This document shows, one piece after another, positions 1-10,339 of a stretch of DNA of 64,000 nt; within the stretch, counting starts at the first letter, position 1, and each line of letters starts with the position of its first letter. Source of the stretch: Edolisoma coerulescens (lineage: Eukaryota > Chordata > Aves > Passeriformes > Campephagidae). The position numbers and the translations under genes were made by a program. The stretch is from the NCBI GenBank assembly GCA_013397115.1, contig VWZW01004381.1, positions 672,504-736,503 of the forward strand, in the 5' to 3' direction. Below the pieces are notes generated by a model, which was not told where the DNA came from, searched no databases, and saw only the letters and a program-made list of their open reading frames with translations.

Positions 1-2731
1 AATTTGTGGTACATGGAGCTAAGTGGAGAGCTGAACCTATACCACCTGAATGCCACTCCTGTGCCAGTCTGAGAGTAATTTTGGCCACATCCTTGTTAAC
101 CAGACTTGCTGGAGCTGGCTGGGGAATGACTGGAAGAAGTTTTGCTGTCAGACTGTCACATGCCTCCTCTGTCTCTTTAGAGGTTAAACCTCTGTGAGTC
201 TTTACCCAGATTTCTACTCTCCAGACTCTTCTGTGGGTTTAAAAGTGACCTTGTGCAGGTCAGGAAAGGCTCAGCCTGGTTTCCTGTGTGTGCTGGGGTA
301 TCAGGAAGGGATTTTCTGTTCCTAAGCCTCGCAAAATGCATTCTGCAAAGGGAGCAGTTGGAGCCTGCACTGTTGGATGTGTTTATTCCTCCTTATTTGT
401 GTTGAGACCTTGTGCCCTTAAAGTATCCCTTTGGCATCTGGTGAGCTTATCCCAGCTTGTTCTTTCCTTTGTTTCATTTATTTATTTGTTTGTTTTAAAC
501 TAGGCTCTTGGTTACATTTTAAACTCTGTGCTTTTTAATTTTTTTATATTTTTTTTTCATATAGTCTCTCCTTCCTTTTGATGTAGCTGCTCACTTGATT
601 TCCCTTTGCAGTGGCCTCTTTCTCTTCCATGTACCAGTCCAGTTGTCAAGGGAAGTTGCACAGGAGCATATCCTGGGCAGGTATATTTATATATCTTTAA
701 GGAAAAAACCAACCAAACAGTATTGCCATAGAAGAACACCTCTGATTCATAGAAAATGTATCCCTCATCCCTCATTTTCCCCTTCCATGTCTCCTGTCTG
801 TCCCCAGTCTCATCACTCTCAACAAATGGGATCTTGACTAGCATGAAGAAGTCCAAGCCAGATCCAACATTTGCAAGTGCAGACTATTTCTTGAAGCAAC
901 TTTGCTTTTAGCTGGGGTGGCTTGTGAGTCATGAGGCCAAGTGTTAAATGACCTGTCAAAACGTGGCTGGATTAATTAATTCTTCATTTGCAGCTTCATT
1001 TTCCAATTGGCTTTGTGTTCTGCTCAGTGGAAAAGCTCCCAGCTGTGAGAAGAGCAGGGTGTGCTGCAGGACAGGCTCCCCTTGGAGCTGCTCAGCCCAC
1101 AGGGATCTGCCAGAATTGGACACAGAAAGATAAAAGCAGCTGATAATATGAATATATTTGATATCTGGATAAAGTTCAGCCAGCATGGAGGCTGGTTAAG
1201 ATATTTTTAAATAAAAAAGAAAAATATTTCAGCAGAAAACCTGCTAAATTCTACCTTTTAGAGGCTCTGTAATAATGTAAAATCTTTCACCACTTCAGTA
1301 AAATTGATTTCATAATTAAACGAAGTGGAGATCAAATTACACACTTTATGAGCACAACACCTGCATTGCTTTGATAACCTGCAATGCTTTGTGATTTTAA
1401 TTAGAGGGTTCAAATGTCTTTCTGCCTCTTTCCTTCACTGGAAAACTCCCAGTAGAGCAGTGGGGTGTTCTGAGCTGCTGCTGGTTGCTGTCAGAGGCCT
1501 CTCAAAGCAACACAAAGCTGCTGCAGTTCAATATTTTTTCTGTACTTCTCTCTGCTCCTGTTATTCTCTTCCCACCTAAAGAATAATTAGTGCTTGGGTT
1601 GTTTCAAAGCAGCAGCAATCTTAGCAGTGGTGTAGGAGGGGAGCTTGGAAGCACTGGGTATCTGCAGGTGTGTTCTGGCTTGGACAGCTAACCAGATCAG
1701 CACGTTGTTTTGGTTCCTTTTGGTTTGTTTTGTATTTTTAGAAGGTTTGTGTGTGCAATGCTAACTCTTAATTGCTTCTTTGAAATAACTTTGGTCCTGC
1801 GAGCTGAAATCAATCCAGGAAAAGCTGCTTTAGTGATTTTTTTCTTTGTATTTTTTTTTTAATTTTGCTGATTTTCTTTATATTTTTGTGTGTGCTAATT
1901 TTTGGTTTTATTACTGTTATTATTTTGGAAAACAAATCTTGGCCTTTCAGATTGGTCTTCCAGTCCCTTGTGTGCATAATGGGAAGCCTCCTGTTCTCCA
2001 GCCTTTTCCTCAGGACAAAAAGTAAGGCCAGGAGGAGCCTTTGGTCAGACTCATCCCTGTGGTCAGTGCCTGGAGCAGATCCAAGGTTAAATCCTCCACG
2101 TAGGCAGGGCTTCCACGGAGCTTTTTTGTCAGTGTGGTTCCACTCCCTGTGTGTCTGAGCAGATGCCACCTGCAGTGCCCGTGTCACCCCTGCTCTCGTC
2201 CTTCCACATGTTCAGGGCTGAATTGTTTTGCTTCTCCTGAGACATTCTAGGAAAGCTGCCAAACTGCAAGGAAATGGCTCCTAGGAAAATTTCTGATCTC
2301 CTTGTAGGCCTCAAGGCACAGGAGCGCTGCATTTCAGTACAAGAAAAGCTGCCTTTGTTGCAGCCTTGCCCAGAGCTGATGTCTCCAGTGAGCTTTTATC
2401 TGGTACTTTCCTACATCTCTGTAGCTCTCGTCTGTCCTGGTAACCCATGTCCAAGGTCCCGTTTCCTCATCCCGTGCCCTGCTTGTCCATCAGCAACAAT
2501 TGGAAACAGCTGCACTTCCTTGGCCCGAGGCAGGCTGTGAGGCTGACGTGATTTATTCCCTGGAAAAAGGGGAGCCAGGAGCAAGTCTGACATGACAAGA
2601 AATGCCAGGGCACTCATTCCGTATGGCCTTCCGTTGAGATCCCGTAGGGAAAAGGCTGGTACTTGAGAGGAGAGGAGGGGGGCCTGGCCCCGTGTCCCCT
2701 CTCCACAGCTCCTGTGCCGGTGTCTCCGTAG
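1..2731 (+). other. TSC2: TSC2 intron, no exon recognised
   Basis: Upstream of the first recognisable TSC2 exon. The reading frames here are short and none resembles the tuberin segment that should precede the exon at 2732. The stretch is AT-rich in places (poly-T runs near 540-560 and 1840-1870) with no obvious CR1 tail. I read it as one intron that extends beyond the left edge of the window. Confidence 0.7.
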
Positions 2732-2892
2732 AATCTGCCGTGGTGCTGGAGGAAGGGAGCGCGGGGGAGATGGAGCTCAGGGAGGCCGAGTCCCCTGCGG
2801 AGTCCCCCGAGAGCGAGGACGTGGAGACCTCGTGTTCCGAGCACGTCCTGAGCGAGGAGAGGTTTGGAAAAGCCCAGGACTCCTACAGCAGG
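2732..2892 (+). CDS. TSC2: TSC2 exon (10th from the end), Ser/acidic linker
   Basis: Leads with two bases of a split codon. It encodes ESAVVLEEGSAGE and ends DSYSR at GTAAGG, phase 0. The acceptor chosen is the tag at 2729-2731. An alternative cag at 2706-2708 also keeps the frame and would add about eight residues (SCAGVSV-type). I prefer the later site because the human protein has a D/E directly before SAVV. Confidence 0.88.
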
Positions 2893-5800
2893 GTAAGGAC
2901 AGGCCCAGGGCGAGCAGTGGGTGACAGCCAGGAGGGGATTGTCCATGAATTCCCTCATAGCACTCTCAGAAACAGGTCACTGATGGCACTGGGAGTTTGG
3001 GTGGCCTGGGGGGATTCAGGGGAAAATCCCTGTTTTATCAGGGACTTTGATCCACATTACTCTGTGCTCCTTCCTGTCCACGTTTCCCTGGAAGTGTTGG
3101 GGTGCCTTGAGCATTGCTGTTGTCAGCTTTTATTCTGGCTATCAGGAAAAGGAAGGAGTCCTTCCCTGTGAGGGTGGGGAGGCCCTGGCACAGGCTGCCC
3201 AGAGAAGCTGTGGCTGCCCCATCCCTGGCAGTGTCCAAGGCCGGGTTGTGTGGGACTTGGAGCAACCATGGGATGAGCTTTAAGGTTTATCCCAACCCAA
3301 ACCATTCTGGGATTCTTTGATTCCATGAAAACTTTTATTCTGTGTTTCTCTCTCTTCCAGTCCTCCTCCACCTCCAGCCAGGAAGACAAATCGCTGAAGT
3401 CGGAGGAGCTGGTGGAGGGCGGGATCCCCATCGGGCGGGAGGAGGGCCGGGCGCTGGAGGAGCTCTCCTTCCAGCCCTCGCAGCCCCTCAGCAAGTCCAG
3501 CTCCTCCCCCGAGCTCCAGACGCTGCAGGAGGTGCTCAAGGATGCCAACGGCCGGGAGGTGCCCAGGAGGCTGAGCACCGAAGTGAAATCCAAATCCCAG
3601 TCGGGGAACCTGGAAGGGGAAGGGCTGGGCAGCTGGCTGGGCAGGGGGGAGGACGGCAGGGCCACCGGGCCCGGGGGTGGCACCGGAGCTGTCACCTCGC
3701 CCCGCTCGCCCTCGGGGCACCGGCCCCGGGGCTACACCATCTCCGACTCTGCCCCGTCCAGGAGGGGGAAGAGGATCGAGAGAGACGCCTTCAAGGGCAG
3801 GGCAGCAGCTTCCAACGCGGAGAAAGTCCCTGGGATAAACCCCAGGTGGGTGCAGGGCCCCTGAGCTGCTCCATCAGGGGCTCCTTCGGGGGGGCTGCTT
3901 GGGTGGGGGCTGCAAAGCACCCGATTAAAAAATTAATTACCTGCCTTATTCAGGAGCTAATACAGACCTGTTGAGCGCAGTACCACCGAATTAATTTTGG
4001 GATTAGGAAACAGAACTCCCAAATGGTAAAAGAAATAGATGAATAGTTTCCTCCTGGACTTAATGTACCCAATTTAGGGGCTGTGGTTTGACTGCAGGTT
4101 ACCCAGAGTTAATTTTGCTGTGAACAGGGTGAATTGCTAGTTTTGCATTTCAAGAAATAGAATGTGCAAAATCCTAAGAAGAAGGAGAAGAATTGTTGCT
4201 TTTTGAACCTGGGATATTGTTAGCTGTCCAAAATTGCATGATGAGACAATTTTCATCTGATTGAGGGCAGGTAAAATGCAAATGTCTGTACAATCGTGTC
4301 TGAGAGCCTAGAAATGCCCCCAGAGCTGTGGAGAGCATTCCTGCTCCTCCACTCCGTGCCTTTGAACAGGGAATTTTTGTGGCTGCTGCTGTTTGACACA
4401 TCATTGTTTTTCTGACAGGGGTCTATTGCAAACTGCAGGTAGTCCAGGCACTCAGAGTGTCTCTAAAAGATGAATAATACCCTGTTAGCATTTTAATTCC
4501 TCCTCTTTTTCTGCTGTACATAACGTTCTTACATCCAACAGATCAAAATTGACTTAATTTTTATGGTAACAGACTTTTCCCTCCCTCTCTCCTTCAGCTT
4601 TGTGTTTTTACAGTTGTACCACTCCCCCTTCTTTGGTGATGAAAACAACAAACCCCTCTTGTTGCCGAATGAGGTAGGCAAGGAGTTGTATAAATCCTTA
4701 ATTTTTTTAACCTCATGACTTTCTTGGAATGTGAATGGTAATCACAAATGTCCAGCTAAGGTGCTGCAGTTTAAAGGTGTTTCCTACCAGCAGCGCCACA
4801 GACGGGAGATTCTCCGTGTTGAGGTTGTGGAGGGGATTTTTTTAAAGCTCAGAGAATCCTGGGATAGTTTGGGTTGGATGGGACCTTGATGGGCAGGGAC
4901 ACCCCCCAGCAGCCCAGGCTGCTCAGGTGGGGTCCCTGTTTTGATTGCAGACGTTTGAGAGGTCAGTGCAGCTCCTGGATCAGATCCCATCCTACGACAC
5001 ACACAAGATTGCAGTGCTCTACGTTGGGGAGGGCCAGGTGAGTGTGTGCAGGGGCTGGAATCCTTACGGAATGTTGGGAACCTCTCCAGCAGTGGGATTT
5101 GCCCTGCTCCTGCATCAGCCTTGCTTGTCCTTAGCTCCCTGCACTAAAAAAGTGCCTGCATGAAGCCCTTCTATGAGGGCAATCACCTCGTCCCAGGAAG
5201 GGGTCACTGACATGTCCCTGTGTCCCAGAGCAACAACGAGATCGCCATCCTGTCCAACGAGCACGGCTCCTATCGCTACACCGAGTTCCTCACGGGCCTG
5301 GGGAAGCTCATCGAGCTCAAGGACTGTCAGCCAGATAAGATTTACCTGGGTGGCCTGGACGTGTGTGGGGAGGATGGACAGTTCACCTACTGCTGGCACG
5401 ATGACATCATGCAAGGTGAGCTGGAAGGATGGTTTGTGTCTTCTCACCTTAACTGACCTGCCTTCCACACTGATTCCTTCCCAGGGATGTAGTGAGGATG
5501 TCCTGGGGCTCTGATCCCCTCCTGTTATCTCTGCAAGCCATGTGATAAAGTTCAGGCCAAAACATACCTGCCTTACTTAACAAAAAAAAAAAATCACACC
5601 AGTTTTAGAATGGCCTGCTCTGTGAAACAGTCTGCTCTGGGAAAAGATCTGCTCTGTAAATCTGTGAAATGATCTGCTCTTTAAAGGCTGGCAAGGTTTA
5701 GTTTAGAGATTTAGCTGGTTGTCCTCAAGCTGCTGTGAAAGCTGTTCAGTGAGGGTGGTGTCAATATTGCTGTGTTTCTCTGAAGAGCAGTTTGGAGCAG

Positions 5801-8216
5801 GGAGTGTCACTGCTGTGGCCATGGCTCATGTCACTGCAGTGTCACCCAGCTGCTGCAGCACCAAGCAGTGCAGAAATCATTCAGGATCCAGCAGGATATG
5901 GTGAACTTCCCAAATTTTTCCGCACAGCTCTGTGCTCATCACACTGAGTCCAGTTCCGTGGGGTGGCTGCAGGTCACTCCCTGTGGCCCTGGGGCTCTGT
6001 GGAGCTCAGTTAGGGCAAGTCCTGCTTTAAGCTCTTTTGCCTCTTTCCTCCCTAACCCAGGGTCTGCTCCCTGTGCTGCTGTGATCCTTCCCACTGGCTG
6101 CTGCACTCCATGTTCCACAGGCTCCTGGAGCATCCCGTGGGACTGGATTCAGCTGTCACAAACAGGGACAAACCTATCGAGGGAGCACAGTTTGTATTTT
6201 TATTACTGGCATGTGACCATTGCTGCTTGCCCAGCCCAGCCTGAGGATCTTTGTGTTCCCTTTCCAGCCATTTTCCACATTGCTACTCTGATGCCCACAA
6301 AGGATTTGGATAAATATCGCTGTGACAAGAAGAGGCACCTGGGGAATGATTTTGTTTCCATCGTTTACAATGATTCTGGAGAGGATTTTAAACTGGGCAC
6401 AATAAAGGTAGGGGGTTTTCCTTGTGGGTGTGTTACAGCAGGACCACAGGGTTGTGAACCTTCATGTGTGTGGGTGTTACCCTAAAAACAGTGTGGGGAT
6501 TATGGGGGGAGCTGTTGGCCGTGGTGGGGTCACTGGTGTGTGTTTATGGCATTCACAAGCCACGATGCTGCCAGGGAAATGTTTCTGACTCTTCTCCTGG
6601 TTTCTCTTTAGGGGCAGTTCAATTTTGTGCATGTGATCATCACCCCCCTGGACTATGACTGTAACCTGGTGACGCTGCAGTGTCGGAAAGGTGGGAATTC
6701 CTCAGCCTTTGCTGTGTTGGGGATTTGGGCTTCAAAAGTTAAAACTTCCAGGAGAAACTCTCTGGAACCAGTTTTCCCAGTGACATCTGGGTTTGCCCTG
6801 CTCTTGTACCATGACTGGATTGCTCTCATTGTGTTCAAGCTCAGGACACAGTGCCAGCAGCAGAGCAGATCCCTCCAACAGCTGCTTGGGGATGCTGGAG
6901 GACATGGAGGGTTCAGCAGTGCTGGTGCAGGTGTTTTACCAAAGGGGCACTTTTGGGTGCTTTCTGGCTCACACTTTGGTTCATGTGAGAGCCCAGCAGG
7001 CTCTCCCCAAACCTTTATGGAGCAGCCAGAATTTGGGAGCCACTTGTGTGAAGCTGCAGAGCAGGTTCTGTTAGAGTGGGAGCTGTGTAGCTGGTGGGGA
7101 CTTGTGTGATACAATTCCTCAGGTTTATTTGACTTAGATATTTAGTTACTGGCAACCTTTGGCTTGTTCTTAACTGTCTTACAAGAATTTTTTTCTTTTT
7201 CCTTTAAACCAAAGACATGGAGGGTCTGGTGGACACGAGTGTTGCCAAGATTATCTCTGACAAGAACCTGCCCTTCGTGGCCCGTCAGATGGCCCTGCAT
7301 GCCAATGTGAGTACCCCCAGCTCCCGCAGACTTTCTGGCTTCCAGCTGCTGCCTTGGCCCATCACCAGCTTCCCAGGAAACAAGCAGGGCCTGCTAAAGC
7401 AAAAAACCAACTTTTGTACTTGACCTTGAAGCCAGAGTTGGCACCTGAACAGTCCTAACTCAGAGCTGGATTTCAGTTGCTGTCAAACCGCACTGAAAAA
7501 TCGGCTTAATTTTATTGTCGTGGTTATGTCAATGTGGCTCCTCTCTCCTCCCTGCTTCTCCCCACCCTTCTCAACCCAGATGGCTTCCCAGGTCCACCAC
7601 AGCAGATCCAACCCCACAGACACCTACCCCTCCAAATGGATCGCGAGGCTGCGCCACATCAAGAGGCTCCGGCACCGGGTGAGTGGAGCTGCTCTGAGGG
7701 GTAGAACTGGGCTTTACTGAGACTCTTACTGCAGTTGAGGCAGGTAAAACCAGCTGGCAAAACTTGCTGAGTGAGAGGAGGGCTGTGTGTATGGAGGTTA
7801 GAATCCAGCTGGTCATGGAATCAGAGAGGTTGGGGTTGGAAGGGACCTTAAGGATCATCCAGTTCCAGTTCTGTTGTAGGAATGACCACCCCTTCCATGG
7901 AGAAATTCCTCCTGATGTCCAATACCTGGACACAGAGTGGCACCCCCTCAGTGCTGGCACGATGTCCTGGGTAACCTGCCCTGCCCAGATGGAGAATGGA
8001 ATGAGTTTTGGAGAGAATGGAGCTCACCTGTTCTCCGTTGCCTTTCAGCTCCGGGAGGAGACACAGTACCAGAGCCCTGGCCTTCCCCTGCAGCTGCACC
8101 CCTCTGCCCCCACAAAACCCCCTCCCCAGATCCCCCAGGACCCCCCTCCCACCTACGAGACAGGGCAGAGGAAGAGGCTGATCTCCTCCGTGGACGACTT
8201 CACTGAGTTCGTGTAG
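2732..8216 (+). CDS. TSC2: TSC2 (tuberin), last ten coding exons, 3' part of gene
   Basis: Tuberin, with TSC1, forms the GTPase-activating complex for Rheb and so restrains mTORC1 at lysosomal membranes. Exons: 2732-2892, 3361-3845, 4598-4673, 4951-5037, 5229-5415, 6268-6407, 6612-6690, 7215-7306, 7580-7678, 8049-8216. The junctions are GT-AG and the phases chain exactly, giving 523 codons and a stop after two leading bases. Recognised motifs in order: RGYTISDSAPSRRGKR in the Ser-rich linker, then the GAP domain with GSYRYTEFLTGLG, GGLDVCGEDGQFTYCWHD, KKRHLGNDFVSIVYNDSGED (aat at 6345-6347 is the Asn expected to be the catalytic 'asparagine thumb') and FNFVHVIITPLDY. The basic segment WIARLRHIKRLRHR follows, and the C-terminus is RKRLISSVDDFTEFV. 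The N-terminal two thirds of the gene lies left of the window. Identification is from remembered family sequence; I am very sure of it. Confidence 0.97.
3160..3330 (+). mobile_element. CR1 LINE 3' fragment in TSC2 intron
   Basis: 'ccctgtgagggtggggaggc', 'agagaagctgtggctgcccc', terminal 'gggattctttgattccatg'. It ends only about 30 bp before the 485-nt exon, so it contributes part of the branch/polypyrimidine region. Confidence 0.85.
3361..3845 (+). CDS. TSC2: TSC2 exon, Ser-rich phosphoregulatory linker
   Basis: Follows the tract ctctcttccag. It encodes SSSTSSQEDKSLK, the segment LSFQPSQPLSKSSSSPELQT, and RGYTISDSAPSRRGKR, a basic/Ser cluster known in tuberin as a kinase target. It ends in VPGINP with two bases of the next codon before GTGGGT. 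At 485 nt it is the largest TSC2 exon here, as in mammals. Confidence 0.96.
4598..4673 (+). CDS. TSC2: TSC2 exon, start of GAP-domain region
   Basis: Encodes (S)FVFLQLYHSPFFGDENN and ends LLLPNE before GTAGGC, phase 0. The acceptor is ccttcag. Confidence 0.95.
4850..4930 (-). mobile_element. CR1 LINE 3' fragment, short
   Basis: Reverse orientation: 'gaatcctgggatagtttggg', 'ttggatgggaccttgatggg', 'cagggacaccccccagcagc'. Directly upstream of the TSC2 exon at 4951. Confidence 0.75.
4951..5037 (+). CDS. TSC2: TSC2 exon, GAP domain
   Basis: 29 codons, from TFERSVQLLDQIPSYDTHKI to VGEGQ, between ttgattgcag and GTGAGT. The junction with the previous exon reads PNE-TFERS, two residues shorter than I recall for human tuberin. 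The next upstream in-frame AG would bring in a stop. Confidence 0.94.
5229..5415 (+). CDS. TSC2: TSC2 exon, GAP domain core
   Basis: Encodes SNNEIAILSNEHGSYRYTEF, then GGLDVCGEDGQFTYCWHD and DIMQ. One base of the next codon precedes GTGAGC. Confidence 0.96.
6268..6407 (+). CDS. TSC2: TSC2 exon, GAP catalytic segment
   Basis: Encodes (A)IFHIATLMPTKDLDKYRC, then KKRHLGNDFVSIVYNDSGED and FKLGTIK. The Asn codon at 6345-6347 corresponds to the catalytic Asn thumb of this GAP family (N1643 in human tuberin, from memory). Ends phase 0 at GTAGGG. Confidence 0.97.
6612..6690 (+). CDS. TSC2: TSC2 exon, GAP domain
   Basis: Encodes GQFNFVHVIITPLDYDCNLV and TLQCRK. The acceptor is tctcttta-g; one base is left over before GTGGGA. 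Confidence 0.96.
7215..7306 (+). CDS. TSC2: TSC2 exon, GAP domain end
   Basis: Encodes (D)MEGLVDTSVAKIISDKNLP and FVARQMALHAN before GTGAGT. It completes the split codon from 6690 and ends phase 0. Confidence 0.96.
7580..7678 (+). CDS. TSC2: TSC2 exon, basic C-terminal segment
   Basis: 33 codons: MASQVHHSRSNPTDTYPSKW, then IARLRHIKRLRHR before GTGAGT. The basic amphipathic stretch matches the calmodulin-binding/NLS region described for tuberin (family knowledge). Confidence 0.96.
7815..7965 (-). mobile_element. CR1 LINE 3' fragment in last TSC2 intron
   Basis: Reads in reverse orientation: 'gaatcagagaggttggggtt', then the 'ggaagggaccttaaggatca' motif and the 'ccttccatggagaaattcct' body typical of CR1. 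The short read-through ORF that joins it to the last TSC2 exon is not coding. The fragment recurs at 8661 onward in the duplicated contig. Confidence 0.75.
8049..8216 (+). CDS. TSC2: TSC2 last coding exon (first copy)
   Basis: Starts after gcctttcag with LREETQYQSPGLPLQL, runs through a Pro-rich spacer and ends GQRKRLISSVDDFTEFV-stop (tag at 8214-8216). RKRLIS fits the basophilic kinase site near the end of tuberin. An identical copy lies at 8875-9042. Confidence 0.97.
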   Translation, partial: LREETQYQSPGLPLQLHPSAPTKPPPQIPQDPPPTYETGQRKRLISSVDDFTEFV

Positions 8217-8627
8217 GGGAGGGCTCGGGGTGTCCCTGCTGGGACACTGAGGCCATGGAATTGTGTTCCTTGCGTGCTGATCCCTGAACCTGCATGGACA
8301 CAGGGACTGGGAGGCACAGCCTGGCTGCTCCTTGCATGTGGACTTGGCACTGAACCTGCCAGGAGCTTTGGGTGCCCCTGAGGAGGATACTGGATTCCCA
8401 GCAGAAGCTCCCAGAGGACCAACCCACTGGGTTTGGTTTGGTTTGGTTTGAGCTGTTTCAAGGCTTCCCTGTTGGGAACCTCCCTGCAGAACCTTTCTTT
8501 GGACTCCTTCCACACCAGCTCCTGGTGGAAGCAGACGAAGGATGATGTTCTGCAGATCCTCACGTGAAGGCACAGGAATTGTGGGATTTTTGAGGACTTT
8601 ATTGGGAATGAAATATGAAGTATTGAA

Positions 8628-8660
8628 NNNNNNNNNNNNNNNNNNNNNNNNNNNNNNNNN
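8628..8660. other. Assembly gap (33 N)
   Basis: Run of N. The left flank (7835-8627) and the right flank (8661-9453) are the same sequence at a constant offset of 826, so the gap joins two overlapping contigs that were not merged. Confidence 0.98.
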
Positions 8661-9453
8661 GTTGGAAGGGACCTTAAGGATCATCCAGTTCCAGTTCTGT
8701 TGTAGGAATGACCACCCCTTCCATGGAGAAATTCCTCCTGATGTCCAATACCTGGACACAGAGTGGCACCCCCTCAGTGCTGGCACGATGTCCTGGGTAA
8801 CCTGCCCTGCCCAGATGGAGAATGGAATGAGTTTTGGAGAGAATGGAGCTCACCTGTTCTCCGTTGCCTTTCAGCTCCGGGAGGAGACACAGTACCAGAG
8901 CCCTGGCCTTCCCCTGCAGCTGCACCCCTCTGCCCCCACAAAACCCCCTCCCCAGATCCCCCAGGACCCCCCTCCCACCTACGAGACAGGGCAGAGGAAG
9001 AGGCTGATCTCCTCCGTGGACGACTTCACTGAGTTCGTGTAGGGGAGGGCTCGGGGTGTCCCTGCTGGGACACTGAGGCCATGGAATTGTGTTCCTTGCG
9101 TGCTGATCCCTGAACCTGCATGGACACAGGGACTGGGAGGCACAGCCTGGCTGCTCCTTGCATGTGGACTTGGCACTGAACCTGCCAGGAGCTTTGGGTG
9201 CCCCTGAGGAGGATACTGGATTCCCAGCAGAAGCTCCCAGAGGACCAACCCACTGGGTTTGGTTTGGTTTGGTTTGAGCTGTTTCAAGGCTTCCCTGTTG
9301 GGAACCTCCCTGCAGAACCTTTCTTTGGACTCCTTCCACACCAGCTCCTGGTGGAAGCAGACGAAGGATGATGTTCTGCAGATCCTCACGTGAAGGCACA
9401 GGAATTGTGGGATTTTTGAGGACTTTATTGGGAATGAAATATGAAGTATTGAA
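8661..9453 (+). repeat. Direct duplicate of 7835-8627 (probable assembly artefact)
   Basis: A 793-bp direct copy with no difference that I can see, carrying the CR1 fragment, the last TSC2 intron end, the last exon and the proximal 3' UTR. Identity together with the N gap argues for unmerged haplotypes or contig ends rather than a biological tandem duplication. Confidence 0.93.
8875..9042 (+). pseudogene. TSC2: Second copy of TSC2 last exon (artefactual duplicate)
   Basis: Identical to 8049-8216 including the acceptor tttcag and the stop. The intervening gap contains no other TSC2 exon. It should not be annotated as a separate gene. Confidence 0.85.
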
Positions 9454-10205
9454 AATCCAGTTGCTATTTCTGAGCACCCCGGCATCCCAGCTCCTCCCTG
9501 GACCTCTGGGCTGTCAGCACTTGGACTCTTCAGGCTCTGACTCATTCTGCTGCCAGCTCTGGACAGAGGTCATTTGTGTTCTCTCCTGCCCAAAATGCTG
9601 CTTAAATTCCCAAGGTTTATCTTCATTTTGAGGGATTCCCAGCAAAGCCTCTCTCCCTCAGCAGAGATTATTTTGCTACCAGAAGTAACAGTAAACAGGG
9701 AGGGGGAGCAGTGGAAGGGCAGAGCTGGGCCAGCAATCCCTGGGGATGAAGAGTCTCCAGGTGTTCAGACCCAGCTTCCAGGTCCATCTGCAGAACTTCC
9801 CATGCTTCGAGGAATGCTGGGGTGTCCCATCCTTCTCCATGCACCTGATAAATCCCTTTTTGACTGCTGACAAGTCTTGGGGCATCATCTTGCCCATGAA
9901 TTTTGCCTGTTCCCTGACAGGGACTCTCTTGGAGAAGGCTGAAGCAGCACAGTTGGACCTTGCAGGGCAGGTGGGCACAGCTGGACTGGGATTTGCAGCC
10001 CATCCTGAGGCAAGGAGGGCACCAGACACTACACTACCCCACTGGGAGCCACCTCATAAGCTGGGCTAAACTGTGAGCACTTCATCTCCTGCTTTGTCTG
10101 TGAGTGGGAAGTATGGATTTGGGAATGGCTGACAGCAGGGAGATGAAGACAAGTGCAATGTGCACGTGGGACTGTGAAGGGACAGGCGAGGGGACAAAGG
10201 GACAG

Positions 10206-10339
10206 NAGCGCGGGGACAGCGGAGGCTGCGTGTCCGTGTCCGACGGCTCCGGGGATGGGCCCTGCTCCGAGCTGCCCCGGCCCGGGCCCCCCTCAGGCCC
10301 GCGGTGCCTCCTGCGGGCACGGCGGCTGCGGGAGAACTN
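10206..10339. other. Orphan 132-bp GC-rich contig between two single Ns
   Basis: Single Ns at 10206 and 10339 bracket 132 bp of GC-rich sequence unlike its flanks and absent from the duplicate of the flanks. The minus strand has one fully open frame containing SRSRRARRRHRGPEGGPGRG, then SSEQGPSPEPSDTDTQPPLS. The plus strand also has an open frame. The Arg/Ser/Pro-rich composition resembles the missing part of the PKD1 tail (see the N at 15303), but the origin is unproven. Confidence 0.6.

Noticed and set aside
7764..8216. 150-codon + strand ORF covering the CR1 fragment and the last TSC2 exon
   Set aside because: Only 8049-8216 is coding. The upstream part is reverse CR1 and intron, read through by chance up to the acceptor tttcag.
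8661..9545. Long minus-strand ORFs over the duplicated TSC2 3' end
   Set aside because: They are antisense shadows of the Pro-rich last exon and UTR, repeated because of the assembly duplication.
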